Assembly (NCBI GenBank): GCA_045629945.1
Contig: JAZQSE010000027.1
Location: 62,001-126,000 of the forward strand
DNA length: 64,000 nucleotides
Direction of reading: 5' to 3'
Source: UBA1765 sp045629945
GTDB lineage: Bacteria > Fibrobacterota > Fibrobacteria > Fibrobacterales > Fibrobacteraceae
Shown: in pieces, positions 25,847 to 34,189 of the stretch
Position numbering within the stretch: the first letter of the stretch is position 1
How the letters are laid out: each line of letters starts with the position of its first letter
Notes under the pieces: model-generated
Databases searched by the model: none
Told to the model about the DNA's origin: nothing
What the model saw: only the letters and a program-made list of their open reading frames with translations
Translations under genes and position numbers: made by a program

Positions 25847-27658
25847 TCACTTGATATTTATTCTTTGCAAGTTGCTGCCATAGCGCACAATGTAAGTTCC
25901 TGATTTTTTGAACTGTTTGCGGAGAGCAGATTCAAGATTATCTCGTAATTGTTCTACTTGTAACACTCCTAAATAACGGCCTTGCAAATCAAATACTGTT
26001 GCAGAGTTGAGGTGTTTAGAAGATGTTTTAATATTCATTGCAATAGCTGCTGGATCTTCGCTAGAACTGCTAATTTCTTCATTAGAAGAGCTAGAAACTA
26101 CACTAGAGCTACTTATTTCTGCATTAGAAGAACTGGAAGCAACGCTAGAACTGCTTACAACTGCTGAAGAACTAGAAGCAACACTAGAACTGCTTGAAAC
26201 AGGCATTCCATATTCGTAAGCTCCTAAATCTGGAGCCTTGCCAGCGTATGGTAATCCAACATCTTCACCTTTATCAATAGCTAAGCTGCCTTCTTTAAGT
26301 TTTAAGAAATTCACATTAGGAATACTACCATCAGCTTCTCTTGGCCCAAGAATTCCAGGGATTGTGGAAAGATCCTGACCTGTAATAGTCATGCTCGGGT
26401 CATCAACACTCATAAAATCATTTTCGGTTAAATCCAGTTTCAAGTTCCAAGTGTTATTTTCACCAGCAGGGCAGCTAACATATCTATCAATGCTCTGAGA
26501 AGGAATGTATTCCCAACACTCTCCGATTTGAGAAAGTCTATTCGGATAAGCGATATTATTTTTCAGCACATGAGCTTTATCGCCCGTTAATGGAGCAACT
26601 TCAGCCAATCGATTTCCTTCATCATCAAATAGTGTAGAAGCCATATTAAAGGCCCTGTCTTCATTCTGATAAGAGGTATTGTTAATCCATCTGCTGCCAA
26701 CACCTGTATAATTAGCGTAGAACCCAGAAGCTTTGTTCTTCCATGCTACTGAATTTTTAATAAGATGACGGCCACCTCCCAAAGTGCTTTCACCCATTTT
26801 TATTCCATAGCCATTTCCTCTTTTAGGATTCCCACGACCATAATCGCTATAGCCATTTCCCATTGCATAGCAATTTTCCACAACTACTGGGAATTCCTGG
26901 TTGATAAAGTCAAAACCATCATCGCTGTTCCACCAAGCACGGCACCCGATAAATTTAGTGGTGTCCCCTTCGCCCGGTTGTTGGTAATGAGCACCAAAAC
27001 CATCGGCATTTTCACCATCCCCCTGCCAACCAGTTGGGTCATAGTTATCGTGAGAATCACAATTCAAGAAAATATGTCCACCACCGTCTGCGGCTCCATC
27101 ATTAGCGAAAAATCCTGGGCCCGCATGGTGATGACTATCAATTTGCTCTAAAAAGATATGCTTACTTGCATAAAGGAACACACCTGTATTTGAGTTGTGT
27201 AGCATAGGAGTGTTACGCACTTCAAAGCCTTTTAAATGCAAATATTTAGCTGAAATGACTATTGGAGAGGTGTACATTGACCCTTGAGGCGTTCCATCAC
27301 TTTTGTCATAGCCCGTGCCAATAGGAATATTTGTTGCATCAAAAATAGGTTTCTCACCAGGGTAAGCTAAGTAATAAATGCGTTTATTATCACTTTCGCC
27401 ACTTGTGGTTAAAAGAATACCTGCAGTCATTTGGTATCGAGCAAAATAAACTGTATCGGTTAAGTTATAAACACCACCGCGAACCCAAACGGTATCGCCG
27501 GCACTTACTACTTTGTTTGCTTTATTGAGAGAAGCAAAGGGTTTTTCTTTTGTCCCTGCGTTAGAATCGTTTCCATCGACTGCGACATAGTAAACGGAAC
27601 TAAAGGCCTCTGTAGATAACAAGGCAAGCCCTAATGCCAAAATGAATTTTGCTTTCAT
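25847..27658 (-). CDS. Secreted right-handed beta-helix enzyme, PL9-like pectate lyase
   Basis: This is a 603-residue protein from the ATG at 27658 with ribosome site GAGGTG. A signal peptide (1-21, ending AFSS) is followed by YYVAVDGNDSNAGT, the usual opening of secreted beta-helix proteins. Central motifs ENADGFGAH, CRAWWNSDDGFDFI and CDSHDNYDP match the calcium-binding and catalytic region of PL9 lyases. Near residue 495 a run of serine clusters forms a long linker, and the last 60 residues are a sorting-like domain. It probably cuts pectin or a similar uronic-acid polymer; PL9 specificity is inferred. It is the first gene of a three-gene operon. Confidence 0.8.
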   Translation of the reverse strand: MKAKFILALGLALLSTEAFSSVYYVAVDGNDSNAGTKEKPFASLNKANKVVSAGDTVWVRGGVYNLTDTVYFARYQMTAGILLTTSGESDNKRIYYLAYPGEKPIFDATNIPIGTGYDKSDGTPQGSMYTSPIVISAKYLHLKGFEVRNTPMLHNSNTGVFLYASKHIFLEQIDSHHHAGPGFFANDGAADGGGHIFLNCDSHDNYDPTGWQGDGENADGFGAHYQQPGEGDTTKFIGCRAWWNSDDGFDFINQEFPVVVENCYAMGNGYSDYGRGNPKRGNGYGIKMGESTLGGGRHLIKNSVAWKNKASGFYANYTGVGSRWINNTSYQNEDRAFNMASTLFDDEGNRLAEVAPLTGDKAHVLKNNIAYPNRLSQIGECWEYIPSQSIDRYVSCPAGENNTWNLKLDLTENDFMSVDDPSMTITGQDLSTIPGILGPREADGSIPNVNFLKLKEGSLAIDKGEDVGLPYAGKAPDLGAYEYGMPVSSSSSVASSSSAVVSSSSVASSSSNAEISSSSVVSSSSNEEISSSSEDPAAIAMNIKTSSKHLNSATVFDLQGRYLGVLQVEQLRDNLESALRKQFKKSGTYIVRYGSNLQRINIK

Positions 27659-27904
27659 ATACACCTCAAAAACATTATTCGTAATATATTCTGTTTTTGT
27701 TTATAGGGAAAAGAAAGCTGAATAAAAATGTTTACCGGATAGTTTTTTTTACAAATAAATTAATTTCTCAGCCCTTTTTGAATGGGGTTAGCCAATAATT
27801 TATAATCTTGACTAGAGTCTTATTTTTGCCTGCTGTTTATTTTTGTATACGGAATTGGCTTATTTTGTCAATTATTAGTGTATTTAAAAAATTATTCTTA
27901 AGCC

Positions 27905-29599
27905 ATGGATTTTAAAGTCCGTTACAATCATGTTGGATATGCTCCGAATTCGCCAAAAGTGTTCTTATTGGCGGCCGATTCCACATTGGCATCTGTAAAA
28001 GGATTGATGCCTGCTTTTGATATTGTTTCAGAAAATGGTTTTGTCATGTATTCAGGGCAAATGTCTGAAAAGACTGTTTGCTCTTATACCGATGAATGGG
28101 TGTGGAAAGGCGATTTTTCTGCATTTACCGCTAAAGGCAAGTTTAGAATCCGCGTGAATGATAGCGGAAAAATTCTTGCAGAATCGTATCTTTTTGAAAT
28201 TGCTGATAACATTTTGCCTGATTTGCTTTTTTTGACGCTCAAGTCGTTTTATTTTCAGCGTAGTGGTATAGAATTGCCTGCAGATAAGGCAGGAAAGTGG
28301 GCTCGGCCAAAAGCCCATTTAGATGATTGCATAGAATTTCACCCAAGTATGAATCGGGAAGGTACGTGGAACGCCCATGGTGGCTGGTATGATGCAGGTG
28401 ACTATGGCAAGTATATCGTAAATGGTGGTGTTTCTGTTGCAACGCTTTTGCTTGTGGCTGAATTTACAGAAAAATGGAAAAGCGAATTTAAAATAGATTC
28501 AGCAGCAAATAATTCGTTAGACTTGTCTTTATTTCGTGAAAATCTTCTTGATGAAATTCGTTTTGAACTGGAATTCTTTTTGCGTATGCAAGATACAGAT
28601 GGCGGAGTATTTTTCAAGGTTTCTCCCATTCGCTGGGATGGCTTTGTGACACCAACTGAATCTGACGAAGCGCAGAAACGCCAGATTTTAGGCAAGTCCA
28701 CAACTTCAACGCTTAATTTTGCCGGGGCTCTTGCAGAAGCGCATCGCGTATTCCAGAATGTTGATTTAGCTTTTGCAGAACAATGCCTTACAGCTGCTAT
28801 CCGAGCTTATATTTGGGCTTTAAAAAATCCTGATGTCACATACCCCCACAATACCGAAGGCAGTGGCGGCTATGGCGATGAACGCTATGACGATGAATTT
28901 TTCTGGGCTCGCGCCATGCTTTTTCGGGAAATTTGTAAAGGTGTAGAAAGCGAGAATGTTTTAAATAGTTCGTTGAAAAACTTGAGAGATTTAATTCTTG
29001 TCGATATGGAAAAATGCCCTCCCTCGCTTGGGTTGGACTGGCGCGATACGCAAAACCTTGGCTGGATAGCTCTAGCATTGCAATCTTATGACCTTGATTT
29101 GCAGACGAAAGCTCGTAATGCTTTGAAAACTATTGCCGATGATATTGTGCGCCTTGCTAGCGAAGATGCTTACCATCTTGCGATTCGTCGATTTGTTTGG
29201 GGCTCTAATGGCGATGTAGCAAACCATGCGCTTACGCTCTTTTTGGTAAATAGTTGGGCTCCTTCTTTCTCTTATGTGAATTGTGCAAAGACAATGCTTG
29301 ATTTTATTTTTGGCAAGAACCCTGTTGAACGTTGCTTTGTGACTGGCTCGGCCTGGAGTTCTCCGAAATTTTTACACCACAGAATCAGCCATTCTGACGG
29401 AATTGATGAACCTGTTCCTGGCCTTGTTTCTGGCGGAATCAATGCCGATCGCCAGGACTTGCATCGCTTTCCGCATTATCCTGGTCCACAACCAGGCTTC
29501 TCGTATACCGATGAACGCGTATCTTTTGCAAGTAATGAAACAGCAATTAACTGGAATGCTCCTCTTGTGGCCGCACTTTATTTTGAAAGTTGTTGCTAG
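27905..29599 (+). CDS. GH9 glycosidase without signal peptide
   Basis: This 564-residue enzyme has an N-terminal Ig-like CelD_N domain (about 1-100, opening RYNHVGYAPNSPK) and a GH9 catalytic domain. Catalytic aspartates are in GGWYDAGDYGKY (Asp163/Asp166), the conserved His region is in FLHHRISHSDG, and the acid is Glu545 in NETAINWNAP. A TAA two codons upstream rules out an N-terminal extension, so there is no secretion signal. It may therefore split imported cello-oligosaccharides in the cytoplasm. It is divergent from the PL9-like operon across a 246-base gap. The ribosome site is weak. The GH9 call is firm; the substrate is inferred. Confidence 0.9.
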   Translation: MDFKVRYNHVGYAPNSPKVFLLAADSTLASVKGLMPAFDIVSENGFVMYSGQMSEKTVCSYTDEWVWKGDFSAFTAKGKFRIRVNDSGKILAESYLFEIADNILPDLLFLTLKSFYFQRSGIELPADKAGKWARPKAHLDDCIEFHPSMNREGTWNAHGGWYDAGDYGKYIVNGGVSVATLLLVAEFTEKWKSEFKIDSAANNSLDLSLFRENLLDEIRFELEFFLRMQDTDGGVFFKVSPIRWDGFVTPTESDEAQKRQILGKSTTSTLNFAGALAEAHRVFQNVDLAFAEQCLTAAIRAYIWALKNPDVTYPHNTEGSGGYGDERYDDEFFWARAMLFREICKGVESENVLNSSLKNLRDLILVDMEKCPPSLGLDWRDTQNLGWIALALQSYDLDLQTKARNALKTIADDIVRLASEDAYHLAIRRFVWGSNGDVANHALTLFLVNSWAPSFSYVNCAKTMLDFIFGKNPVERCFVTGSAWSSPKFLHHRISHSDGIDEPVPGLVSGGINADRQDLHRFPHYPGPQPGFSYTDERVSFASNETAINWNAPLVAALYFESCC

Positions 29600-29954
29600 G
29601 TTAATCTGTATAATTGAAAAAAAACAGCTTTTGGCATCGCAATCAATGTCTTTTATGCGGAAAATGGTCTTAAAAATAGCGGTTGACGATCTTATTTTTC
29701 TTCCTGGGATAATATTGAGGAACTGAATTTAGTGGCCGTTCGATACAATTCCAAAACAGGAAATTGGTATTGGATAGTGGCAAAACGAAATAAAACAACT
29801 CTAAAAATATATGCCCCTCAAAAAGAATCACCAATAAAATATCGAGAAAAAGAAAAACCCGATGGTATAACCTATCGGGGAAAATGGTTTCTAAAAATTT
29901 AATGATTAATCTGAATGAAAGAGTTATTTCGTCAAATAGTTTATTATACACGCA
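29600..29954. other. Gap with a possible gene remnant
   Basis: No complete gene. A GTG-initiated frame at 29732-29902 gives 56 residues (VAVRYNSKTGNWYWIVAKRN... ending KGKW-like RGKWFLKI) without a ribosome site. The frame continues upstream without an ATG to a TGA near 29690. It may be the end of a decayed gene. I see no terminator for the GH9 gene. Confidence 0.35.
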
Positions 29955-30962
29955 TTAATTATGCGTTTCGGAATCAACCCATATGTACCCTTGATGGTAA
30001 TGCAGATACTCAAGATGTTTCTCTGAAAGCTTGTCTGCTCTAATGCACATATCAGAATTAATCCCAAGAGCTTTTTGTTGTTCTAAACTTACTTGCTCCG
30101 CAATACAGATCTTTCCAGAATCATCAAAGGTTATCAAGCCTTTATCAAATAAGGCATCTAAATTTGCAGTCAACAAAAAACCATTGAATTGACTCAGACG
30201 ATCTGTAGTTGCTGTACACGACGCCCAAGGTTTGGCATGACTAGCTCGTAACACTTGTGGAATTTTGCAACCAGTGACGGAACAAGCATATCCCCAATAT
30301 TCCATAAGTTTTCGCCTGTATAAACCTTGCCCTCGACGAGCTTGAGTTACAGCAATTCGCTCTGTATCAGAAATACTTCCGTCTTTCAAATTATTGAGAA
30401 TTTCAACAAGGAATTCCTCAATCGCTTCTTCAACATCTGATTCGTCAAAATAGTATGAATAAAACGAAGCTCTTTCATCATCATCCTGCAATAAATCGCT
30501 GATTTTCTTTCTTTCGTTTTTGTCTAGTTCATAGCATTTATCATATGTTGACGCACCCTTAAGAGAATTGTCTTCAAAAATAATCTGCCTGTAATATTTA
30601 GCGTCAATATCGGCTGATTGAGTAGTCCAATTTTCATCCCATTTTTTAGGATCGTAAAACAAAGCTAAATTGGGAAGATTTTTGATTATTTTCGCTTTGG
30701 CTATATCAGAGACTTCAAAAGAGAATGAAAACCTTGGTTCTCTATTTTTTGAAGCAATGTCACACCAGAGTTCAACTGGAATTCTCTTTGCATCATCTAT
30801 GCTTTTGATTTTCCTTTGACAGATTTCAATCCAAGCATATGGAGGATCTCCTTCTTGAACCTCTTTCTTTACATTGAAGCCATATTCTCTGAAAATTTCA
30901 TGATATTTTCGGATGAAATCTTCTAAGTAGGTGATTGCAGTTTGATTTTTGTAGGTATTCAT
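29955..30962 (-). CDS. HNH endonuclease-domain protein
   Basis: This is a 335-residue protein. The last 130 residues are an HNH_2-type domain: RRGQGLYRRKLMEYWGYAC, then RASHAKPW (first His), FNGFLLTANLDALFDKGLI and a closing HYHQGYIWV. The N-terminal 200 residues have no clear match and may supply specificity. Such proteins are DNA endonucleases often found with restriction genes or alone in variable regions. The gene stands alone, followed by a gap with little content. The target is unknown. Confidence 0.8.
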   Translation of the reverse strand: MNTYKNQTAITYLEDFIRKYHEIFREYGFNVKKEVQEGDPPYAWIEICQRKIKSIDDAKRIPVELWCDIASKNREPRFSFSFEVSDIAKAKIIKNLPNLALFYDPKKWDENWTTQSADIDAKYYRQIIFEDNSLKGASTYDKCYELDKNERKKISDLLQDDDERASFYSYYFDESDVEEAIEEFLVEILNNLKDGSISDTERIAVTQARRGQGLYRRKLMEYWGYACSVTGCKIPQVLRASHAKPWASCTATTDRLSQFNGFLLTANLDALFDKGLITFDDSGKICIAEQVSLEQQKALGINSDMCIRADKLSEKHLEYLHYHQGYIWVDSETHN

Positions 30963-31105
30963 AAAGACTCCTATCTTTAAGTTGATGGTTTGCTGTGTTC
31001 ATGAAATTAGAAGTGAAATAAGAACGGCTTTATCCATTGGCAGAGATGTTCAACAACCATATGCAATAATGCATATGAAAGGCGAAATCCCGCTTTATGG
31101 AAAAA

Positions 31106-31480
31106 TTAGCCGGCCGAATCAGCCAAGAAATCCGGTTCGTTATCGACTAGCTCTTTGAACTTTTCGGAAATTTCTTCATCAGAGCAATCTACAAGGTCCT
31201 CAACTCGCTTATAAGCAAGCTTGGTCCACTGATTGATTTTTTCTGTCTTTACGATAGCGAAGGAGTCTCCCATATTGATGAAACTCCATCCAAGTTCTAC
31301 AAGAACATCATCTAATTCTTTCAGAAATTCAGGAGAAAGCCTTTGGCGATTTGCGATGAATGCAAGCGTAGTATAGCTGAACCGATAACGAGAAACTTCT
31401 CGTTCTTTTTCCAGTTCATAAAGCAGAGCGTTGCTGATGAGAATTTTTGCCGTTTTGACGGCAGAATTCATTTGTTTCAT
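31106..31480 (-). CDS. Orphan helical protein
   Basis: This 124-residue protein has an excellent ribosome site (AGGAGG, 7-8 bases before the ATG). The N-terminal half is helical and basic (AKILISNALLYELEKEREVSRY); the end is acidic. There is a central LDDVLVELGWSFINMGDSFAIV strand-helix pattern. No family recognised. It lies in a variable region between the HNH gene and a dispersed repeat. Confidence 0.6.
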   Translation of the reverse strand: MKQMNSAVKTAKILISNALLYELEKEREVSRYRFSYTTLAFIANRQRLSPEFLKELDDVLVELGWSFINMGDSFAIVKTEKINQWTKLAYKRVEDLVDCSDEEISEKFKELVDNEPDFLADSAG

Positions 31481-31858
31481 TGTGATGCCTCCTATTGCAA
31501 GGGGAAATTTTTTAGACGTAGGAAGTCATTCCTACATCAATAAATATATGTTTTTTGACTCTAAAAGTCAATAGTTTAAACGTTTTTTTTTGCGATTTTT
31601 TTTGTGTGGGGAGGGGGGATGTAACTTATAAAAAAAAATGGAAAATGTCAGAAAAAAACTCTATTTCTAGCTGATAGAAGCCGATCAACAATCCCCAATT
31701 TAACATTCCCTTAACTATAAAAATCTTAATGCATTCCGCATTAGGGACAGTTACCCGAAGGGACGAGACTTGTGTAAGCAAGGCTCGGTGAGCGCAGCGC
31801 GAGCGACGCGGGAGTATGGCCCGCCCCGCCAGGGGAACGCCCATAAGGAAAGTTTTCA
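31481..31858. other. Gap holding promoter-like AT-rich sequence and repeat copy B
   Basis: The right half is the dispersed repeat. The left half is AT-rich, with a small inverted repeat (TTGACT-CTAAA-AGTCAA, about 31555-31571). No gene is seen. Confidence 0.5.
31741..31841 (+). repeat. Dispersed repeat, copy B (about 101 bp)
   Basis: Shares TTAGGGA-AGT-ACCCGAA, AGGCTCGGTGAGCG-AGCG, GAGTAT-GCCCG and GGGAACGCC with the copy at 17009-17113, in the same orientation and order, with small insertions between blocks. It lies between the orphan gene at 31106 and the pair at 31859-33209. Confidence 0.75.
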
Positions 31859-32518
31859 CTATGGTTCTAGTTTGTTGTAATTAGGGATGGGTAAATCGTA
31901 GGGCAGAATGCGGCTGTCATCATCGCCTTTGACTTCATTGTTGAACGCCCCGATGACGCTCATCCAGTTGTTCGTACACTTGTCGCTAAATATGCTCCTG
32001 CATTTTGTTTTCAGGAACTTCATGAGCATCTTTTTCTCGTTGTCGTCCAGGAACCAGACGGATTTATTGTACGAGGAGCCCAGTTCGTATTTGGGTTCCA
32101 GAAAGGAGATGCGCGCGCACTTGGTCGCGAGTCCGCGTTTCCAATGGTTGTACAGCGTGAAATAAGGCTTTTTGCCGGGGCCGGTGTCGATGACGGCGCG
32201 AAGGTCTATATTCAGGCTCTTGCTCCACGCCCCGTTGCATGACATCATGTTGAATTCCGAAAGTTGCAATTTGCCATCGGGCGAATAGACGTTGATTCGC
32301 CGCTCGGATTCATATTCCAGATCGTCATTGACGGGCAAGAACATGATGGAAAAACTATAGACCGGGCAATAGAAATTTCCACTCTCGACATAATCTCGCA
32401 GGATTTTTTCAGCATTGCGTAGCGACGTGAAAATTCCAAGATCATGGTCAACGGTGTCATTGCCCAGCCCATTCGGCAGTATCGTTGCTGCCAACTGATA
32501 AATATATCGTCCTCTCAT
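31859..32518 (-). CDS. Orphan protein A of a two-gene unit
   Basis: This is a 219-residue soluble protein with a GAGG ribosome site before MRGRYIYQL. It is mixed alpha/beta, with several cysteines. The C-terminal part WFLDDNEKKMLMKFLKTK and ILPYDLPIPNYNKL looks like a conserved tail. No family recognised. It is 16 bases downstream of the next orphan and probably co-transcribed. The 3' half is somewhat GC-richer than the region average. Confidence 0.6.
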   Translation of the reverse strand: MRGRYIYQLAATILPNGLGNDTVDHDLGIFTSLRNAEKILRDYVESGNFYCPVYSFSIMFLPVNDDLEYESERRINVYSPDGKLQLSEFNMMSCNGAWSKSLNIDLRAVIDTGPGKKPYFTLYNHWKRGLATKCARISFLEPKYELGSSYNKSVWFLDDNEKKMLMKFLKTKCRSIFSDKCTNNWMSVIGAFNNEVKGDDDSRILPYDLPIPNYNKLEP

Positions 32519-32534
32519 AGGACCTCGCTTTTTT

Positions 32535-33206
32535 CTAAAAATTCAACCTATACCTCACTTCAAATTGCTTCGGTCGAAACCGCACAATATCCCAGAAACT
32601 GTATAGGCTTGCATCGGTATCGTAGAGCAATGTATCGAGCTCCCAAGTAACACCATCTTCGACAAACTTGTCTATAAGCATCATTTGTTTACAAGCCGGA
32701 ATGTTATATGCTTTGTGGTTTTCGTGATTGTCTTCGTTTGTATTTGCCAAGATGTTGATTGAATCCCAATTGGCATACCAGAAAAGTAAATCGCTGATGT
32801 ATTCATGTTCGCCAGCGATGCTCCAATTGTTTGCGGGACAAATTTCAGCTTCGAGTTCGTATTTCTTATACCACTTATGATTTTGCGCGACAAGTCCGGC
32901 GATATCCTTTTTTATGTTGTTGAAGGTGTGGCTGATTTCGTTGTTGAGCTCGCGGATTCGTTGATCAATCGTGATAAGCTTTTTCATATTCGTGAATGTC
33001 CAGCGGAAATCCTTGTTCAGTTTTTCACGGCGGTCATTCAAAAATTCGGTGTGGATTTTAGTTATGAATAATTCCTGTTCGAGCCTGCTCTTTGGCATTG
33101 CTTTGTGCCATTGTTCAACGCAGCCGCATTTGCGACCTTTATCGAAAACGGTATAGAATTTTTCAAGGATATCCCACTGCGGTGCGAAAGATAAAATTTT
33201 AGTCAT
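32535..33206 (-). CDS. Orphan protein B of a two-gene unit
   Basis: This is a 223-residue soluble protein; ATGs at 33209 and 33206 both follow a GGAG site. About residues 40-110 are strongly helical (RREKLNKDFRWTFTNMKKLI...), probably coiled coil. The C-terminal part is rich in aromatic residues, with ELDTLLYDTDASLYSFWD. No family recognised. As first gene of the pair, it may act with the protein encoded downstream. Confidence 0.6.
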   Translation of the reverse strand: MTKILSFAPQWDILEKFYTVFDKGRKCGCVEQWHKAMPKSRLEQELFITKIHTEFLNDRREKLNKDFRWTFTNMKKLITIDQRIRELNNEISHTFNNIKKDIAGLVAQNHKWYKKYELEAEICPANNWSIAGEHEYISDLLFWYANWDSINILANTNEDNHENHKAYNIPACKQMMLIDKFVEDGVTWELDTLLYDTDASLYSFWDIVRFRPKQFEVRYRLNF

Positions 33207-33362
33207 CATTGCTCCATTTTTGCAAGCTTTTAAGTTTTTTCGTAAAAGCGTTATTTGCTAAAATTACTATTTTATTGCGACAAATAATGTCATGATTTAT
33301 ATATTGTGAAATTTTTCGTCCAGTCTCTTGATAATAGCTATTTACAGAGCTGATGTTATCAA

Positions 33363-33376
33363 TGCTCATATGAGCA
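33363..33376. promoter_or_regulatory. Perfect 14-bp palindrome, candidate operator
   Basis: TGCTCATATGAGCA lies 59 bases before the small Cys/His gene in an AT-rich leader. Its form fits a dimeric repressor site. No regulator gene is adjacent. Confidence 0.4.
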
Positions 33377-33434
33377 AATTTTAAATTTTAAAGTTTCGTA
33401 GTTTTTTGCATGTCTGCAGGGGAAGGAGAAAAGA

Positions 33435-33578
33435 ATGAAATTATCGTGTATCAGCCAGGAGGGGCGTTGCTGTGGAAAATCAATAACTACTCGCCTTTCT
33501 TTTCACCATTCTCCAAATCATGTCATTATTTGTCATAGAGAAAGTTTAATTTTAGGATATAAAAAGGAAACATTATGA
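33435..33578 (+). CDS. Cys/His-rich 47-residue small protein
   Basis: This short gene has a very strong ribosome site (GGAAGGAGAAAAGA directly before the ATG). Its stop overlaps the next start as ATGA, which argues that it is a real, coupled gene. It carries Cys5, Cys12, Cys13 and Cys33 plus His24, His25, His29 and His34, enough for one small metal site. There is no signal peptide or membrane helix. No family recognised. It leads a three-gene operon with a hydrolase and a SLOG-like protein and could be a metal-binding regulator, antitoxin or leader peptide. Confidence 0.6.
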   Translation: MKLSCISQEGRCCGKSITTRLSFHHSPNHVIICHRESLILGYKKETL

Positions 33579-34180
33579 ATCGTACAACATTAACATTTGA
33601 TTTAGTCAAATCCTGCGAAAATTCTCGTATTGATTACGGTTTCGTTTTTAGTAGAGACCGTCAGAAAATATTTCTAATTAAAACAGGCCAAGACGGCTCT
33701 ATTTATGGTTACCAGAACAAGTATCTGAAACTAGCCTGCGAATTGCGAGACAAGTTTGGATTTTCAGTTGTATGTGCATCCACGCCATCGGTTGAAATAG
33801 ACCAAATAGCACAATTCGCCAAAATAGTTCAATCGGAATTTGAAATCACTGATGCAACTAAAATTTATTTCATGGGAATGTCAAAAGGGGCATCAATCGG
33901 ATGTTTGAGATACGCTTCATTTCCGCAAGTTAGCCGTTTTTTGTTAATCAATCCGCCACTTATGATCAACACGATAAAATTATGTCGATGTACTCAGGAA
34001 TTCACAGGCGAAATAATGGCTTTCGTTTTCGGAAGCCTTGATCCATCGGTTCGTTTGGCTGGTCTCCTCAAATTATACGAACGCGAAAATGTCCGTATTT
34101 CCATCATTCCTGGGCAAGACCATCATTTTTCAAAAGACAACTTTAACTTGCTAGAGCTAATAAAATCAATAATTCTATAA
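33575..34180 (+). CDS. Alpha/beta-hydrolase-like protein
   Basis: This 201-residue cytoplasmic protein has a compact alpha/beta-hydrolase fold: nucleophile elbow GMSKGAS (Ser in G-x-S-x-G), acid in GSLDPS, and histidine in GQDHHFS near the end. The order and spacing fit a working triad. There is no signal peptide. It starts inside the stop of the 47-residue gene (ATGA) and ends 9 bases before the SLOG-like gene, whose ribosome site AGGAGG lies in the gap. Possible substrates are esters, thioesters or small signalling compounds; nothing in the sequence decides. Confidence 0.7.
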   Translation: MNRTTLTFDLVKSCENSRIDYGFVFSRDRQKIFLIKTGQDGSIYGYQNKYLKLACELRDKFGFSVVCASTPSVEIDQIAQFAKIVQSEFEITDATKIYFMGMSKGASIGCLRYASFPQVSRFLLINPPLMINTIKLCRCTQEFTGEIMAFVFGSLDPSVRLAGLLKLYERENVRISIIPGQDHHFSKDNFNLLELIKSIIL

Positions 34181-34189
34181 GGAGGCTCT

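Noticed and set aside
25982..26219. Plus-strand frames rich in Leu-Glu repeats
   Set aside because: They are the antisense reading of the serine-rich linker of the beta-helix enzyme.
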